Shown: piece after piece, positions 11,495-24,299 of the stretch | Layout: the number at the start of each line of letters is the position of its first letter | Numbering within the stretch: position 1 is the stretch's first letter | Assembly: GCA_033961575.1 (NCBI GenBank) | Contig: CM066733.1 | Location: forward strand, 142,588,421-142,652,420 | Direction: 5' to 3' | DNA: 64,000 nt | DNA from: Aselliscus stoliczkanus | Taxonomy: Eukaryota > Chordata > Mammalia > Chiroptera > Hipposideridae | The notes under the pieces: model-generated | What the model saw: only the letters and a program-made list of their open reading frames with translations | What the model was told of the DNA's origin: nothing | Databases searched by the model: none | Position numbers and translations under genes: made by a program

Positions 11495-11700
11495 TCAGTG
11501 CTTATTGGGAATATGCTATGCGTTAGGCACCATTGTAAGTGCTTTACCTGAATCAACTAATTTGATCTTCTGAGCATCCCAGTAAGAGTTATTATCCTCA
11601 TGTTACAAATGAGAAAACATATCAGAAGTTTGGGTCACTTGCCCAAGTTCACACTGCTGGGAGGGGAAAGAAGCTGGATTTGAACCCCTGCAGTACCACA
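11495..11700 (-). repeat. MIR SINE, antisense
   Basis: Clear MIR landmarks in antisense: TTAGGCACCATTGTAAGTGC, TGTTACAAATGAGAAAAC, CTTGCCCAAGTTCACACTGC and GGATTTGAACCCCTGCAGT, the last being the reverse complement of the tRNA-like B box. It sits immediately beside the MITE ending at 11491. Confidence 0.9.
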
Positions 11701-14399
11701 TCTCCTCACTGCTTTTTCGGATGGGATATGGGATGAGGACTTATGGGACTGACTTGGTGCTTATGAACTTGCCTACTTCTCGATCCCTGATGGACTGGGC
11801 ATGAGGAAAGTCCCTCTCCCATGGCACACACTCAACCTGGTGATACTGTGTTCAGGCCACATTTTTAAGGGCTAACCAATGAGAATAAACAGATGGGCTG
11901 GTACAACTGGATGCCATATAGGGCGGCGGGAGCTCTCACAATGGAAATTCTGCTCCCCCAACAAGCCCCATGGCTTCTTGAAAACAGAGTGTGTGTCCAA
12001 TTTTTTTTCTTTTCCTTTGTGTTATTCTTTCCTTTGTGTTATTGTTTTTCTGTTATCAACTTGAGGGCCAGACGTAATACCTTGCACAAGTGAGTAATCA
12101 ACAAGTGTTTGGCAAACTGAACTGATCTATGCCTTAGTAGCATGGTCTTTAATAATTGTTCCCTTAAATATTATTAAAATTGGCAATATTGAAAGCATAA
12201 ATGAATGAGTCAACACTTATACGGCATCTGTTTTTACTTACTATGTTGATAGTTGACTTTTCAATAGTCTAGGATTAAAAAATTTATATATGTGCTATTA
12301 ATTGTGATATGAGTTTCATACAGGAGGATAAAGAAAAACCTAAGACATACAAGTAAATTTTTTTTAAATATCCATTTGAGGTAGGAAGATTTTCTGTGTA
12401 CATATTATAGTAATTCTGATAGTGCCCTGTAATAGATTACTCAATAAAAGTATACATATTTTTATTAAATGGTTTTAAATTTATAACAAGAGAAATTTTA
12501 AAGTGCATGAGTTAAAACAATGACTAGCTACTTAATTTGCCTTACTTTTCTTGTAATTATAAATTCAATACTTTCTGTTATCAGATTTATCTTTACCTCT
12601 TTATTAATTGAACTAGCAGCAATAGTTTTCATGCATAGATTCTTTTAACATCCTATATATCTTCTGGATAGTTAAGAAGTATTTTATGATGCAGCACCAG
12701 TGTTATTTCAAAAATTAGTGGTAGGCTTATATATAGGAAAGATAGAATCAACTCAGTGAACTGTTTTATATTACATGTCTCCTGAGAACATGTTCTCAAA
12801 AATTATTGCATTTTTAAAAAATGTACCATGCATATAGTAGAAATCTATATCATCTCTTTCTGCTATGAATGAACATGATATGCTTACTTAACTGCTCAAA
12901 AAAATCTTTGGATAATGCTAAGCAAGAATAGAAGCCTTTTTCTCAGGGTGAGAAAAATGGCCTCGTGATTTGCTTTACATACCCTAATCTTGGCTTCATA
13001 ATTTAGTCATTACCCAAGTATTACATATTGGACTCAAGGTCCTTACCCATTTCACATTAGATCTTAGATTTCTTCATCCCATTATTGATCTAAAATGTCT
13101 CGAGCTCTCGCGGGTAAAGGAAGAACAGGGCTATGTGTTGCATCAGATAATTCCTATTATTAAAAAGCTGTGTTCAATCTAAAATGACCTTTTCTTGTAT
13201 TTTTTGTCAGGCTGGGTTTACAGCCCACATAAAATTGAAGCTTTTGTGCAAGGACAGAAAAGCATGTTGTTGAGGGGGAATGGTGCTCAGAGTGTGTTTG
13301 CTCAGGCCAGCCCGCTGGCCTGGCAGCTGGCGACACGACCTGGACATTTGGCCGTGTATTCATGGCGACTCGTGAAATCAGCAAGGAGGGTAGGCGTCAT
13401 GTCTTAATTTGGACCATAAAGAAAGAGGGGCACGTGATTATGCGAAGAAAAGTTCATCTGTGAAGAAGGGCTCTGTCTGTGCTTTCGTAATTGAACTCAC
13501 AAGCATTAGTACTTTTGAAGATGTTGAACAAGAATTTTTCAGGGACGGGAGGGGTCAGCATGAGCATTTTTGGACTTTTCCTCAAAATTAATTCGATGAT
13601 ATTCAGCATTTAGTTTTACTTGAATTTCAGTGATCCTTTATGAGTGTACGTGTTTGTAATGGCAAATTTATTCTGTGTGTGGGATTCGGGCAAGACTTAG
13701 AAAAAGGACTGATTATTAGGTTATGCTGTGTGGAGAGTTTTCTGGGACACGCATGCAGCTTCACTCCGAGAAATTGCCCAAATGGGAAGAGATTAACTCT
13801 CTTGTGTCCTGTTTCCCCCATGTTACTCTTTTTTTTAACCATATATTGTTCATTGACTTACCTTTCCAAGCTTCCGTTTGCATTAGGAAGTTGAATTTTA
13901 AATCCTCTTTTAAATAAAAATAATAATAATTTAAGTTTAAATTATTTGAGTTAATGTTAAGGTAGCGAAATAATTTTAAATTCCCCTGTGGTTAGAAAAT
14001 GAATTTCTCAAATTTTACTGCTAGCTTCATGCTTGTCAGATTTATTCTGGTCTAAGTTACGTGTGCTATTTTTTTTTTTTTTCCAAAACCAAACATCATC
14101 ATTTGAGAAGTATGAATTACGTGATGAGAAGGCCAGGTTTTACTAAGCCCAGCAGAGGTCTAGTTACTGAAAATAGTGCAATGACCTGCACCAGTCAGAT
14201 CGGTAGCCTAGTAGTGGCCTCACTTAACTGTTGTCTGTGTCAAGACCTTCTTTCCGCCCCCAAACATCTGTTGTATACATTCAAGTTCAGCCGTCCCGGA
14301 AGAATTAAGCAGCTATATCTTTTTTTTTTTTTCTTTCAGCTTTCTCATCCTTCTCCCATTCTCTTGTCATCTGAGTCTCCCAAACCCTAGAACATTACA
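11701..14399. other. Mostly unique non-coding DNA
   Basis: Contains a local 16-bp tandem duplication (TTTCCTTTGTGTTATT units, about 12011-12044), long AT-rich DNA to 13080, and a GC-richer, exon-like patch at 13211-13389 discussed as a finding. No recognisable gene or young repeat. Confidence 0.5.
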
Positions 14400-14585
14400 G
14401 GAGGAAACATGGCCACCTTCATGGGCATTCGACTGTGCGGTTCGGGGCCACTCAGAAGGCCCCCGCTCAGTTGAATGCTCTGCTGTCACCACCTTGAAAT
14501 TCTTAGTAACATTTGAACAAGGGGTCCTGCATTTTCATTTTACATTGAGCCCTGCAAATTATGTAGCCCATCCTGGGAGGGAATA
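14400..14585. repeat. Unnamed old mammalian repeat (probable)
   Basis: The block ATTCGACTGTGCGGTTC...GTTGAATGCTCTGCTGTC...CTTGAAATTCTTAGTAACAT...GAACAAGGGGTCCTGCATTT is one I recognise as recurring in mammalian genomes, but I cannot name the family with confidence. It is non-coding. Confidence 0.45.
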
Positions 14586-15274
14586 ATATGAGGAACTGAG
14601 AAAGCCCTGAGCCCTGCAGAGTTTCTCAAACTCCATCAGTATGAGTTTCATCTTAGAGTAACTAGTCAGTAGACACTAGTGCAGTTTCAAAAAAAGGTCA
14701 GTGAATATATATGTGTGAACACTTACTAAAAATGGCAGATTTCTCAGCCCAGACAAAAGATCAGAATCTCGAGGGATGGGGCCCAGGAATTTGCATTTTC
14801 ATAGATTTCCTGTGATTCTTGGTTCATAAAGGCTGATAACCTCTGGGGAATCACACTTTTGATTCGACACACATCTTTCTGTTACTTCACATGGGCTGAT
14901 TCAAGGTGAAAGGAGAGGAAACAAAAGAAAATAAATGTTATTACCTTATGACATAGTGTCACAGCACAAAAATACTGGTTTGTACTAAAAAAAGAACTTA
15001 TTCTAGTTTGATGGGAGATAGTGATGTCTTCATTTGGGCCCAGGCTACTTTAACCCACTTTTTGCAGGAAGATTTTATTTTCATTTTTTTCTGCTACCAC
15101 TTTAGAAAATAGAATGTTTGGAGTAAGCAATTATGAGTGATCAAGCAGCTACTTCAACCAAACATTGTCCCTGTCAGTGACTTTGCAAAGATTAGTTACA
15201 ATGATAAGGATCATTGTATTAAAGTCAGCTGACTTAGCCATCAATCATTGTTTGGACTAGAGCTTTGGCAGAAC

Positions 15275-15505
15275 CACTGGAGTTTAGTGGTTAAGAGTCT
15301 GAATTTTGGAGGCAGACAGGCTCAGTTAAATCTAGATTCATCAGTTATTAGTGAGACCTTGTGAAATTCTTTTTTTCCCCCCAAATCTTATGGGCTTTTT
15401 TTGATCCATTAATAAGGATATTAACAGGCTCTAAAAATATATAAAGTTGTTATGAGGACTGAAGAAGATAGTGCAAGTAAAATCCTAGTATACAGTGTGT
15501 GGCAC
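15275..15505 (+). repeat. MIR SINE, sense, diverged
   Basis: The start GAGTTTAGTGGTTAAGAGTC with GGAGGCAGACAGGCTCAGTT matches the MIR tRNA-like head, and TTGTTATGAGGACTGAAGAA with GTGTGTGGCACTTACAATGA matches its 3' part. The middle is disturbed, with a T/C-run near 15370-15380. Confidence 0.75.
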
Positions 15506-15807
15506 TTACAATGAGCTTAATAGTAAAAAGTATTGGTTTTTTGTTTTTAACTAATAAGAAAAACTTAAAAATCAAAATCCATGAAAACGTAAGAACTGAA
15601 ATCCTATAATTAAATAAATTTCAGGTGTAATCGATGGTCGTTGTATATTATGCCATAATTGTGTAAAAGATAAATTCATTATTTCAACCTTACAGCAAGG
15701 AGACCAGCTTCAAATTAGCAGGCACACAAGCGTGGAGGTACCGGTAGTTATATATTGGAATGACAGAAATACAATGTCAAAATGGAATTGGCACATTTGT
15801 TTTGACA

Positions 15808-16305
<498 letters not shown>

Positions 16306-17399
16306 TAATTAGTATTGGTGAGACAAATATCCACCTGAGCATTTGACTCACAAAAAGAAATATTTTGGAATGGAATTATTTTAAGGAAGGGCTTGGGTAT
16401 TGCATCTTTGCTGTGACATCAGATGACCTCACTTTGCTGTAATGGAGACTGAGTAGTTTCAGATCAACCAAGAATAGGTACAGCCATTACCTATGTTTCA
16501 AATCTGGACTCTGGTCACTTATAGTTTAGTGCTTACCCCATAGGCATGTCTCTGCTCTCCGTGCTATGCAGAAACAGCAGCAGATTTCACAGCTGCTTCG
16601 GGGCAAGCAATATCAACACAGAATGCTGCTTTTTTGTGAAATGGCTCAGCTAGGGTGATTATTTATCTGAACAGGCTGATGCCTCGAGCTTAGTGCCTTT
16701 GGATTCCTGCAAGACCAGAGATGGGCATGACTGACAGATAGCTGAATCTCTGTCACCTGGGTAAAACCCTGCTGGTAATGACGCATTCATACTCATACCT
16801 CCCCTTTCTGGACCTGCCAGGCTTCATTTGCTGGCAACAACAGTGAAAGGTTTCCATGGGAAAATGATGTTTCAAAGGTGCCAATTACAGTACATATGTA
16901 TTTCACCTTGAGAATTTCAATTGGCAAAGATAATATCATGGGTTGCCCTTAGAGTTTTGATGGGAGGTTCATTTGTACTAAGAGATCTGATCAAAATGCA
17001 GTTATTAACAGAGGCTTTAGAAAACTTCAAGGAAAGCAATAGGGGATAGTTTTTTTAAAAAGCATGTCCTAAAGGACCATTTACAGCTAGCTCTCAGCTA
17101 ACGCTTAAAGAATAATGGTGTGCAAATAAGCATGTTCTCCTAGAAACCAAGTGGATTTGGCCTCCCCAATAGACCATTGTATGTAAATATAAATTAGCTC
17201 GTTCTTACCTGTGCTGTTGGACAACTAGAGGTGGTTTCTTTCCGTTTGTTCAGCACAGGAATTGATGGGAAGGAAAACGAGAAGATGGAATTGTCTCTTG
17301 TCTCGGGTTTATCTAGCCGTTCCTGGCCACCTTCTTCTTGCTGCTGCTTCCTAGAGCAGCTCGTAGGCACAATGATGAAGTAGGAAGCTAACCCGGGTA
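16306..17399. other. Unique non-coding DNA
   Basis: No gene, tail or terminal repeat recognised. The end (17280-17400) is GC-richer, with CTTCTTCTTGCTGCTGCTTC. Confidence 0.5.
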
Positions 17400-17565
17400 T
17401 TAAAATGAATGCATATAGGATGTTTACTATGAGCCAAGTGTTTTACATGGTATTTTATTTAGTTCTCACAAAAATCCTGTGAAGTATGGATAGAAGAAGA
17501 AGCATTTTTTATTTCTATCTGCTCTGGAAGGAGCACAGTTCTAAGATGTCATGTAACCAGTCTAA
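17400..17565 (-). repeat. MIR SINE fragment, antisense
   Basis: TATGAGCCAAGTGTTTTACA, ATTTAGTTCTCACAAAAATC, CTGTGAAGTATGGATA and a later CTAAGATGTCATGTAACCAG correspond to the antisense MIR core. It is strongly diverged. Confidence 0.7.
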
Positions 17566-17639
17566 GTTTGTTCAGATGTGTAGAGTTGCAATGCCTGTGT
17601 CTCTATAAATTCACATACACCTTTTCTTCTCCTATAGGT

Positions 17640-17766
17640 ATAGGCCAGTCTCTGTCTCTCTGTTTCTGGCTCTCTCTGACTCTCCCTATGTATACCTCTA
17701 TCTATCTCTGTCTGTCACTTTCTCTCTGTCTGTCTGTCTGTCTCCCTCTATGTGTCTCTCTGTCTC
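17640..17766. repeat. TCTG/TCTC polypyrimidine tract
   Basis: About 125 bp of imperfect TCTC, TCTG and TCTA units, including a pure run of TCTG units near 17727-17742. Confidence 0.85.
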
Positions 17767-17829
17767 ATGCACCCACACAAACATACCCCGGCTCCTTCTG
17801 CACTTCCAGCTTCTGCTGCAGTGGGTGAA

Positions 17830-19560
17830 AATATCTGATAAATTCATTCACACTCAATTGATAGAGACTTAATATACTGTGCCTTCCCTCAGCATTTTAA
17901 TATAAAAGGTCAGAAAGAGGATGAAGCTTAGTAGAAAGAATTGCTTTGTAAATGGATTTTCAAAATCTGTAGAGAATGTGGCTTTGGGCTGGAGGCTTTC
18001 TCTGAATGCCTCAGATAATCCCACTTAAGAACCCCTCCCTCCAGCAGTTCCTGTCCCAGGCACTGCCTGCTCTCTCCGTAGATTCTCTCCCCTGCCTCTC
18101 AGCCTTCACATTGTATATACTTCCAACCATCAAACCAGTTAAACAGTACATTTTTTTAAGGCAGTTCTGGTATAGCATTTGAAATGGTGGTCAGATTCAT
18201 GGTATAATTGTACTAGATTTCTGAAGAAACATTTCTAATTTTAAAATAATTCTTTACTTCATATCCTTCACTTTGGCTAGAGTATCTATCTGCAGGCCTG
18301 AATACCCTGGACACTGGGCTGAATTTGTGCTCCTTTTTTAACTTCTACTTGAGCAGTTTGACCCAGGTTTTAAATAAACTGAGACAGACATCCACCTGCA
18401 AAGCAAGTGGGACAATGAACACCCTCTTCTATATGGATGGCTCAATTCTATCATCACAACTCAGGAGTGGCCATAATAAGCCACAGAACCCATTAGTTGG
18501 CTATTTTCAGAAATGACAGCTCAGTGGAAATTATGGGGTAACTAGATCTTTGTTTTTAGCAGGGACTCTTAGCATTCAGAGGGGGAGTGATAGGCAGCCA
18601 CCCAACAGGGCAAGGCATTTCAGTATCTAAATGAAACATTTAGATAATGTTGAAACATTGTCAATGAAGTCATTCCAGCAGGTTTATTTTGATGCCACCG
18701 CACTCTAAATTAAGCTTTGTCCAAGGCCCACATGGAAGTTCCCTATGGCAGAGGTAGGTAAGTGGTACATCAGATCCACACACTCTTCAATGGCTTTGTC
18801 ACATCTTCCCTGGGGACATGATACAGCATCCCAGAGCATCAGAAGTCCAGAATCACTGCCTTCCCTGTCATCTCATAGTGCGTCTCCACACAGTGGAGTT
18901 GTACCTCCAGCACTTGATTTTTGTGGCGAAGCATCAGCCTTGACGCCCGCTTGTCAGAGACCTGAGCCCCCTGAGCTCTTTTCCTATAACACACAATAGC
19001 TGGTGGCTGTGCTCTGCATCTCAATTCCGAAAGTCTGCTCCTATCAAATCCTAGCTGAGAGCAACTGCCCCAGGGACATGCCAAAACATCAGCTCCTGGG
19101 GAATTTCTGTTTCATCAAGTCTGACCACTGGAAAGTTACGTACTCGGAATGTATAACTTCAGCTTCCCACAGCCATGTCTTCGCAGAGCTATGAATTTAA
19201 AATGATGCCCTTGGCTTTGGTCTCAAATGGTATGAGAAATGAGTATATGAAGAATGCTTCTGCATTTCATGGAGCTGCTCTGGGGGTCCCATCCATTGTG
19301 CTATTCATGTATTTCTCATAGAAATACATGAGAAAGTTCTCTTAAGGGTTCTGTCAAGTAAGAGGGTGTTTCTTCTGAAGAAAAGATATGCTTTTGTTTA
19401 TAAGATAATGAGAGCACTTGAACACATCTATTTCTTTTTTTTGCCTGGGCTGCCAAAAGCCCAGAGCTAAATTTCCTCCTCAGTGTCAGAGGCTTTCTTT
19501 TACTTAATCTTGGCATATCATTATTCCCACTCTATCCTTCCCATTACTCAACATTTTCCT
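17830..19560. other. Unique non-coding DNA
   Basis: No recognisable gene or repeat ends. Overlapping short frames on both strands at 18745-19194 show no family features. Confidence 0.45.
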
Positions 19561-19561
19561 G

Positions 19562-19690
19562 GACCCAGAGCTAGACATTACAGTGTTTATTCTCACAACA
19601 ACACCTACAAGGATCTATCTATTATCCTTATCTTATAGATGAGGAAAATAAGGGAGAGGGAGGTGAAGTGATTTGCCCCAGTGGACAAAG
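19562..19690 (-). repeat. MIR SINE fragment, antisense
   Basis: TTTATTCTCACAACAACACC, TTATCCTTATCTTATAGATG, AGGAAAATAAGGGAGAGGGA and GTGATTTGCCCCAGTG are typical antisense MIR core and head-proximal sequence. Confidence 0.8.
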
Positions 19691-22200
19691 TCCCACTGGG
19701 AACTTCGTTAGTTATAAACAACAAACAAGGGAATAGAGAAATAGTGAGGAGTCATCGCAACACATGCTCTGAGTTAAGTAAAATCTCCCTGGGGTTGTTA
19801 CTGTTGTGTGATAGTGGCAAAGCCACTCGTTGTGTTGATAGGCACTTACTCAGCAAACAAGACCCTCTGATGTCAGGTAAACCATTATTGTGGACACGCC
19901 AGTGTGAGATCCAAGAAAAATGTTTACAATAAACACTTATGGTAGAATTCCAACATCCACATTAAAAGATATAGATCTTGTGTATATATGTTTTGCCCTA
20001 TTATTAAGAAACAAAATTTGGAAAACAAATACTTATAATTTAAGTAATTTGTTTAATATAGTACCTGAAATTACTGTCAGATAAACATTTCCTGAGAAGA
20101 TCAAAATATATGGTTATTTTACATTTTCCCATTTGGATCTCTTTCAATTTCTCCAGTTTATTAGCTTGCTTCAGTGTCTTTGAGCATTAGTCAACATTTA
20201 AAATGTAGGTTTTTATGATTCTGGGGAAAGCAATCACTTCCAAGGGAGAAAACATTCTGTAAATTACATGTAAATGTTTTTACTTGCTTGAGTTCTTTTG
20301 CATCTGTGCGGAGGATCATTTTAATTTACACAAGAATGAAGGTTTTCCGTGATTGAATGTAGTATGCATGCTTGTGTATCTAATTTCCACTTCATTTGTA
20401 CAGGAGTCTAGCAGACACAAGGGGCATTTTGTTATAATGTTAAGTGCTACTTTAAAATAAAGTAAAATTATAATAAAAAGCTAAGGATTAGTGTGCCATT
20501 TCTAATTTCAGAGCTGTCCCTCAGAGTGGATTGGAACAGGCCTGAGTCAGGTAATTTGGCATTATGAGGCTCTAAAGATACAGGCCATAAAGGCTTCATC
20601 CTGGGAACAAAACAGACGAGAACTCAGGAATGGGATGGACTAAAAACATCAAACCATCTCCCCTTTCCTCACAGCTATCCCTTTCAGAGTATAGTGCATT
20701 CTTCTTATATAGAAATTGTTCTGTAGTTCATCCTGTTCCCTTTTTCCTTACTCTCTCAGATTATGTAGCCTTTTTAAACATTGAGCTTGAAAATCCAAAT
20801 GATTATGAAGGTATCAATTAATTCTCTTCTCTTTGCTCTATTAAAATCTTTCAGAGAAATAACCAAGTTTTAGTCGCTGTTTATTGACAATGAAAAGGAT
20901 GTGACATTTTGACATTAATCAGTTTCTAGGGTGAAGACAAAGGTACAGGTTTTGATGTTCTAATTTTATTGCTCCATTACTGAAAATGTAATAATAAAAG
21001 GCACTGAAATGTGGAAATGGGTGTGAATATTTGCCTCTTCCCATTTCAGAGCCATAAGATTCCTTTCCTGTTTATCTGATTAAATCTGCATTATTAAATG
21101 CCCTAAATTAATTAAAGGTTATTGCTTAAGACTTCAGATGCATACAAACCAGACAATTCTAAGTTTTTAGCCTCAGAGGGGTTCCTTCTGCTTTATGGCT
21201 CTTTTGTTAGGTACAATTAGGTTTTTAGGAATTTATTTTTACAGTCCCTTTTTTTTCCCCCCAGTAATTTCTTGCCTTTGGCCATCTTGGGAAATAAAGT
21301 GGTGGAATCCCCCCCGATTTACAGCAGATAATATTGAGGTTCTGGAGGAGTATGGCAACTTGCCTAAGATCACTCTTGGCAAAGAGAACATATAGCTTAC
21401 CATTCTCCAGGGAGGGTCAGCGCATTTAAGCAGATGGGGTCCCAGGTGGCATAAAGACCAGTGAACAGGAATATGCTTTCTTTGCATCCACCAAGATGCC
21501 CCCTTCTAACTGGCTTTGCAATAGAACAGGTAGGGAGAAATGCTAGACTTAGATGAATTTCCCCACACATCTGCCCTTGCACTGTCTTTGGAAAAGACTT
21601 CTGTGTTAAGGGTTTGGAATCCAGGTACCCCAGTCTCTGACATTTCAATTAGCTACTTGCCTCAATGTCATAATACCTCCCATAGTTAATAAAATCCATT
21701 TATCACGATTTTGAACAACTTTCTCAGGTAATTGTCAAATGGGTATGTGGGATGTTGCTATGAAGTCATTCACTTTGAAATCTAAAGAAAATGTATCAGA
21801 TAAATAAACTTTCAGCCTCATGTTTATTTCCTTCATAATGTAGTTGGCTTTTGGCTGGCCCATATTATCTCAATTTCATTGTTTTATATTAGATGTGCTA
21901 ATTATACCAACACTAGTGATCTGGTTCCATTTAATTCTGTAGTACTCAGAACAACCTGCCAGATATTGAATTTGAACATGACTGCATGACTTCACTGTCA
22001 CAGTATTTGCACCATTGGGGAGTTATGGTGGGAAGGAATAGAAACCTGAAACAATGTATTGACCATAGCTTTATTTGATACTGTAAACAGTGTATTTACC
22101 ATAACTTTATTTCTATCGTAGACAGTACTACTACTCATCTTGCTTTCAAACCAGGATCCAATCCTTAAGACTTAGAAAACTTTGGGTAACTTTTTTAAAG
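19691..22200. other. Mostly unique DNA, homeobox-like AT-rich part
   Basis: No gene seen. A small antisense MIR fragment lies at about 21315-21390. The 20880-21150 stretch has an AT-rich, motif-dense texture (TAATTA, ATTAATTAAAGG, ATCTGATTAAATC) that resembles conserved non-coding elements. Confidence 0.45.
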
Positions 22201-22217
22201 CTTAAAAATCAGGTACT

Positions 22218-22354
22218 GGGCCGGCCGAGTGGTTCAGTTGGTTAAGAGCTCGCTCAAGAGTGAGAGCTGAGTTCTGAGCAACAGCAGTTCGATGCCCAGC
22301 CCGAGCTGAGCTGCCACTGAGCTGCCACATTGGCAGGATGGCTAAGCTAAAAAA
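22218..22354 (+). mobile_element. tRNA-derived SINE with 14-bp TSD
   Basis: Starts GGGCCGGCCGAGTGG and ends in an A-run. It is flanked by identical AAAAATCAGGTACT copies at 22204-22217 and 22355-22368. An A-box-like TGGTTCAGTTGG and a B-box GTTCGATGC remain intact, so the internal Pol III promoter looks plausible. Downstream of the head the body (GAGCTGAGCTGCCACTGAGC) differs from the other SINEs in the window, suggesting another subfamily. Confidence 0.95.
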
Positions 22355-22599
22355 AAAAATCAGGTACTATGCCAATTAATTCCATAAATCTAATTATCCA
22401 TATATCCCTTCCTGAAAGTCCTCTGGACTGGCGATATCACCTTTGTCTCTCAGGTATATTCGAAGGCAGCTGTGCAGTGTTGGGTAAGTCTGGTCAATCA
22501 GAAGCAAGTTCAGATATACATTGAAGTTTTACAGCCCTCACTTCACATCAGATTTCATCATCTAAGTCTGACCCAACCCTCCTTTCTTTAAAAAAAGGA

Positions 22600-22900
22600 T
22601 AAATAAAATAAGGCTAGATCAAGATGGCAGTGGTCACTGCCATTTTTACCTCTTTTACCCCTAAATCCCTTGATAACAAAATAAAATTGGTAAGAGTTAA
22701 GCCTCCTGGTTAAACAAGACAGTATGCCATGAAGGAACCAGAAATTCTGAGGAATTCCAAAAACTAAAAAGCAAACAGGATCAGATCCACAGAGAAAGAA
22801 AATTGTGAAACAGCAAAACAAAACAGAACAACATAGTGCAGATTAAATCTGGGAAAGGATGCCACTGGGGCCTGAATTTTACTGGGATACTCGAAGCTCA
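22600..22900 (+). repeat. Possible L1 5' region remnant
   Basis: The phrase CTAGATCAAGATGGCAGTGG, followed by A-rich CAGATCCACAGAGAAAGAAA, resembles older L1 5' leader sequence. With L1 ORF2 sequence only about 200 bp downstream, it could belong to an internally deleted L1. Weak match. Confidence 0.35.
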
Positions 22901-23084
22901 AAAACAGTGAACACAAGTATTTTGAAAGAACATTAGAGCAGTGATCGTGGTAATTATACAGCTACTGTACTGGGGCCTGCCTGGCCAGTGAGCCCTTTTT
23001 CATCCTTGGCTTTCATTATGATGTGGGCAGCATGAAAGCCTAGATGGTTTCATGGGAAAACTCTACTCTCTGTTTAAATAACAT

Positions 23085-23580
23085 ATAGTTCCTGTATTAC
23101 ATCAATAATTCCAAAGAAAAGAAAATGTTAGAAAGCTTTCCAACTCATTCTTTAAGGTTCGTATAACAGAATAGAGTACCTTAAAATAAAAATAAAGCCA
23201 CAGTTCAAGCTGATTTCTGAATTTAGGTGCAAAAATCCTAAATAAAATGCTTGCAAATTAAATGCAGCAACATATTAGCTGCATTCCTGGGAAGGATATT
23301 TCCCAGGAATAAAATAATGAATCATCATTGATTACTTACTGCATTGTAGTGTATTGGAAATAATATCACCACTTTAACAGATTTTTAAAATTAAATTCAT
23401 ATGCTCATCTGTGTAGATGCCAAAATTGCATTTGATGTAATTCAATATTGAATTCTGAACTTAGCAATGCAACAAAAGTCACGCAAACCCAAAACAAAAT
23501 ACTCCTGAACGCCCACTCAGAAAAGAAAGAAAACTTCATAAAGGGCATGTATCAAAAACAAAACAATTTTGAAGACTATT
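23085..23580 (+). pseudogene. Old L1 ORF2 fragment
   Basis: AAAGCTTTCCAACTCATTCT, AAAAATCCTAAATAAAATGC, CAGCAACATATTAGC, TTCCCAGGAATAAAAT and GCATTTGATGTAATTCAATA align with sense L1 ORF2 in the reverse-transcriptase region. Many indels and stops leave no usable frame. Confidence 0.75.
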
Positions 23581-23589
23581 CTATTAATG

Positions 23590-24285
23590 TTACTAAGAGG
23601 AGAGAAATGTGTGTGTGGCTCACAGCTTCCATGGCAACCTTCCCCCATCCTGGTGTAACACCTTTGTGGAATTCCCTCCCCTAGAGCCAAGATGGGACTT
23701 GTGACTAGCTTATAATAAACAGAATATGGCAAAAGTGATGGGCTATCACTCCTGCGATTATGTTACATTATATGGCAAAGGAGATTGGATGGCATGCCTA
23801 GGTTATGTTATATGTTATGTTATGTTATGCTATGCTATGTGTTATGTTATACAAGACTCCATCTTGCTGGAAGACTCATTCTCTCTCCCTCTTCTACCAG
23901 CTGCTACCTTTTTTAAACTGCCTAAGGAAAGAAAGGGCCACATGACAGGAAACTTCAGGTGTCATCTAGGAGGTGGGGGAAGCCTGTAGCCAATCAATAG
24001 TCAGCAAAAAATTCTAAAGCTCTCAGCCCTTTAGCTGCAAGAAAATGAATTCTGTCAACAGTTTGACTGAGCTTGGAAGCAGATTCTTCTCCAGCTAAGC
24101 CCAGATAAGGATGCAGCCTGGCTGATACTTTGATTGTAACTACTGAGATCTTAATGCAGAAAAATCAGCGAAGTTGTACCCAGACTCCTGACCCACATAA
24201 ACTGAGAGGAAATAAATGTGTGCTGTTTTAAACTGCTAATTAAAAGAAATATATATAGCAATGGTAATAACTATTACAATCTATT
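23590..24285 (+). repeat. Old LTR-like repeat with pentanucleotide insert
   Basis: AGATGGGACTTGTGACTAGC, CAGAATATGGCAAAAGTGAT, GACTCCATCTTGCTGGAAGA, TTGGAAGCAGATTCTTCTCC, CAGATAAGGATGCAGCCTGG and GAGGAAATAAATGTGTGCTG are landmarks of a common mammalian LTR-like repeat; family name not certain. A (TATGT)n-like pentanucleotide array interrupts it at about 23803-23852. Confidence 0.6.
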
Positions 24286-24299
24286 ATCACCATTATTTT

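Noticed and set aside
23283..23310. Perfect inverted repeat with 11-bp arms (ATTCCTGGGAA / TTCCCAGGAAT), STAT-like
   Set aside because: It lies in L1 ORF2-derived sequence where one arm (TTTCCCAGGAATAAA) is ancestral L1. The palindrome probably arose by local mutation. No evidence of a hairpin RNA or regulatory role.
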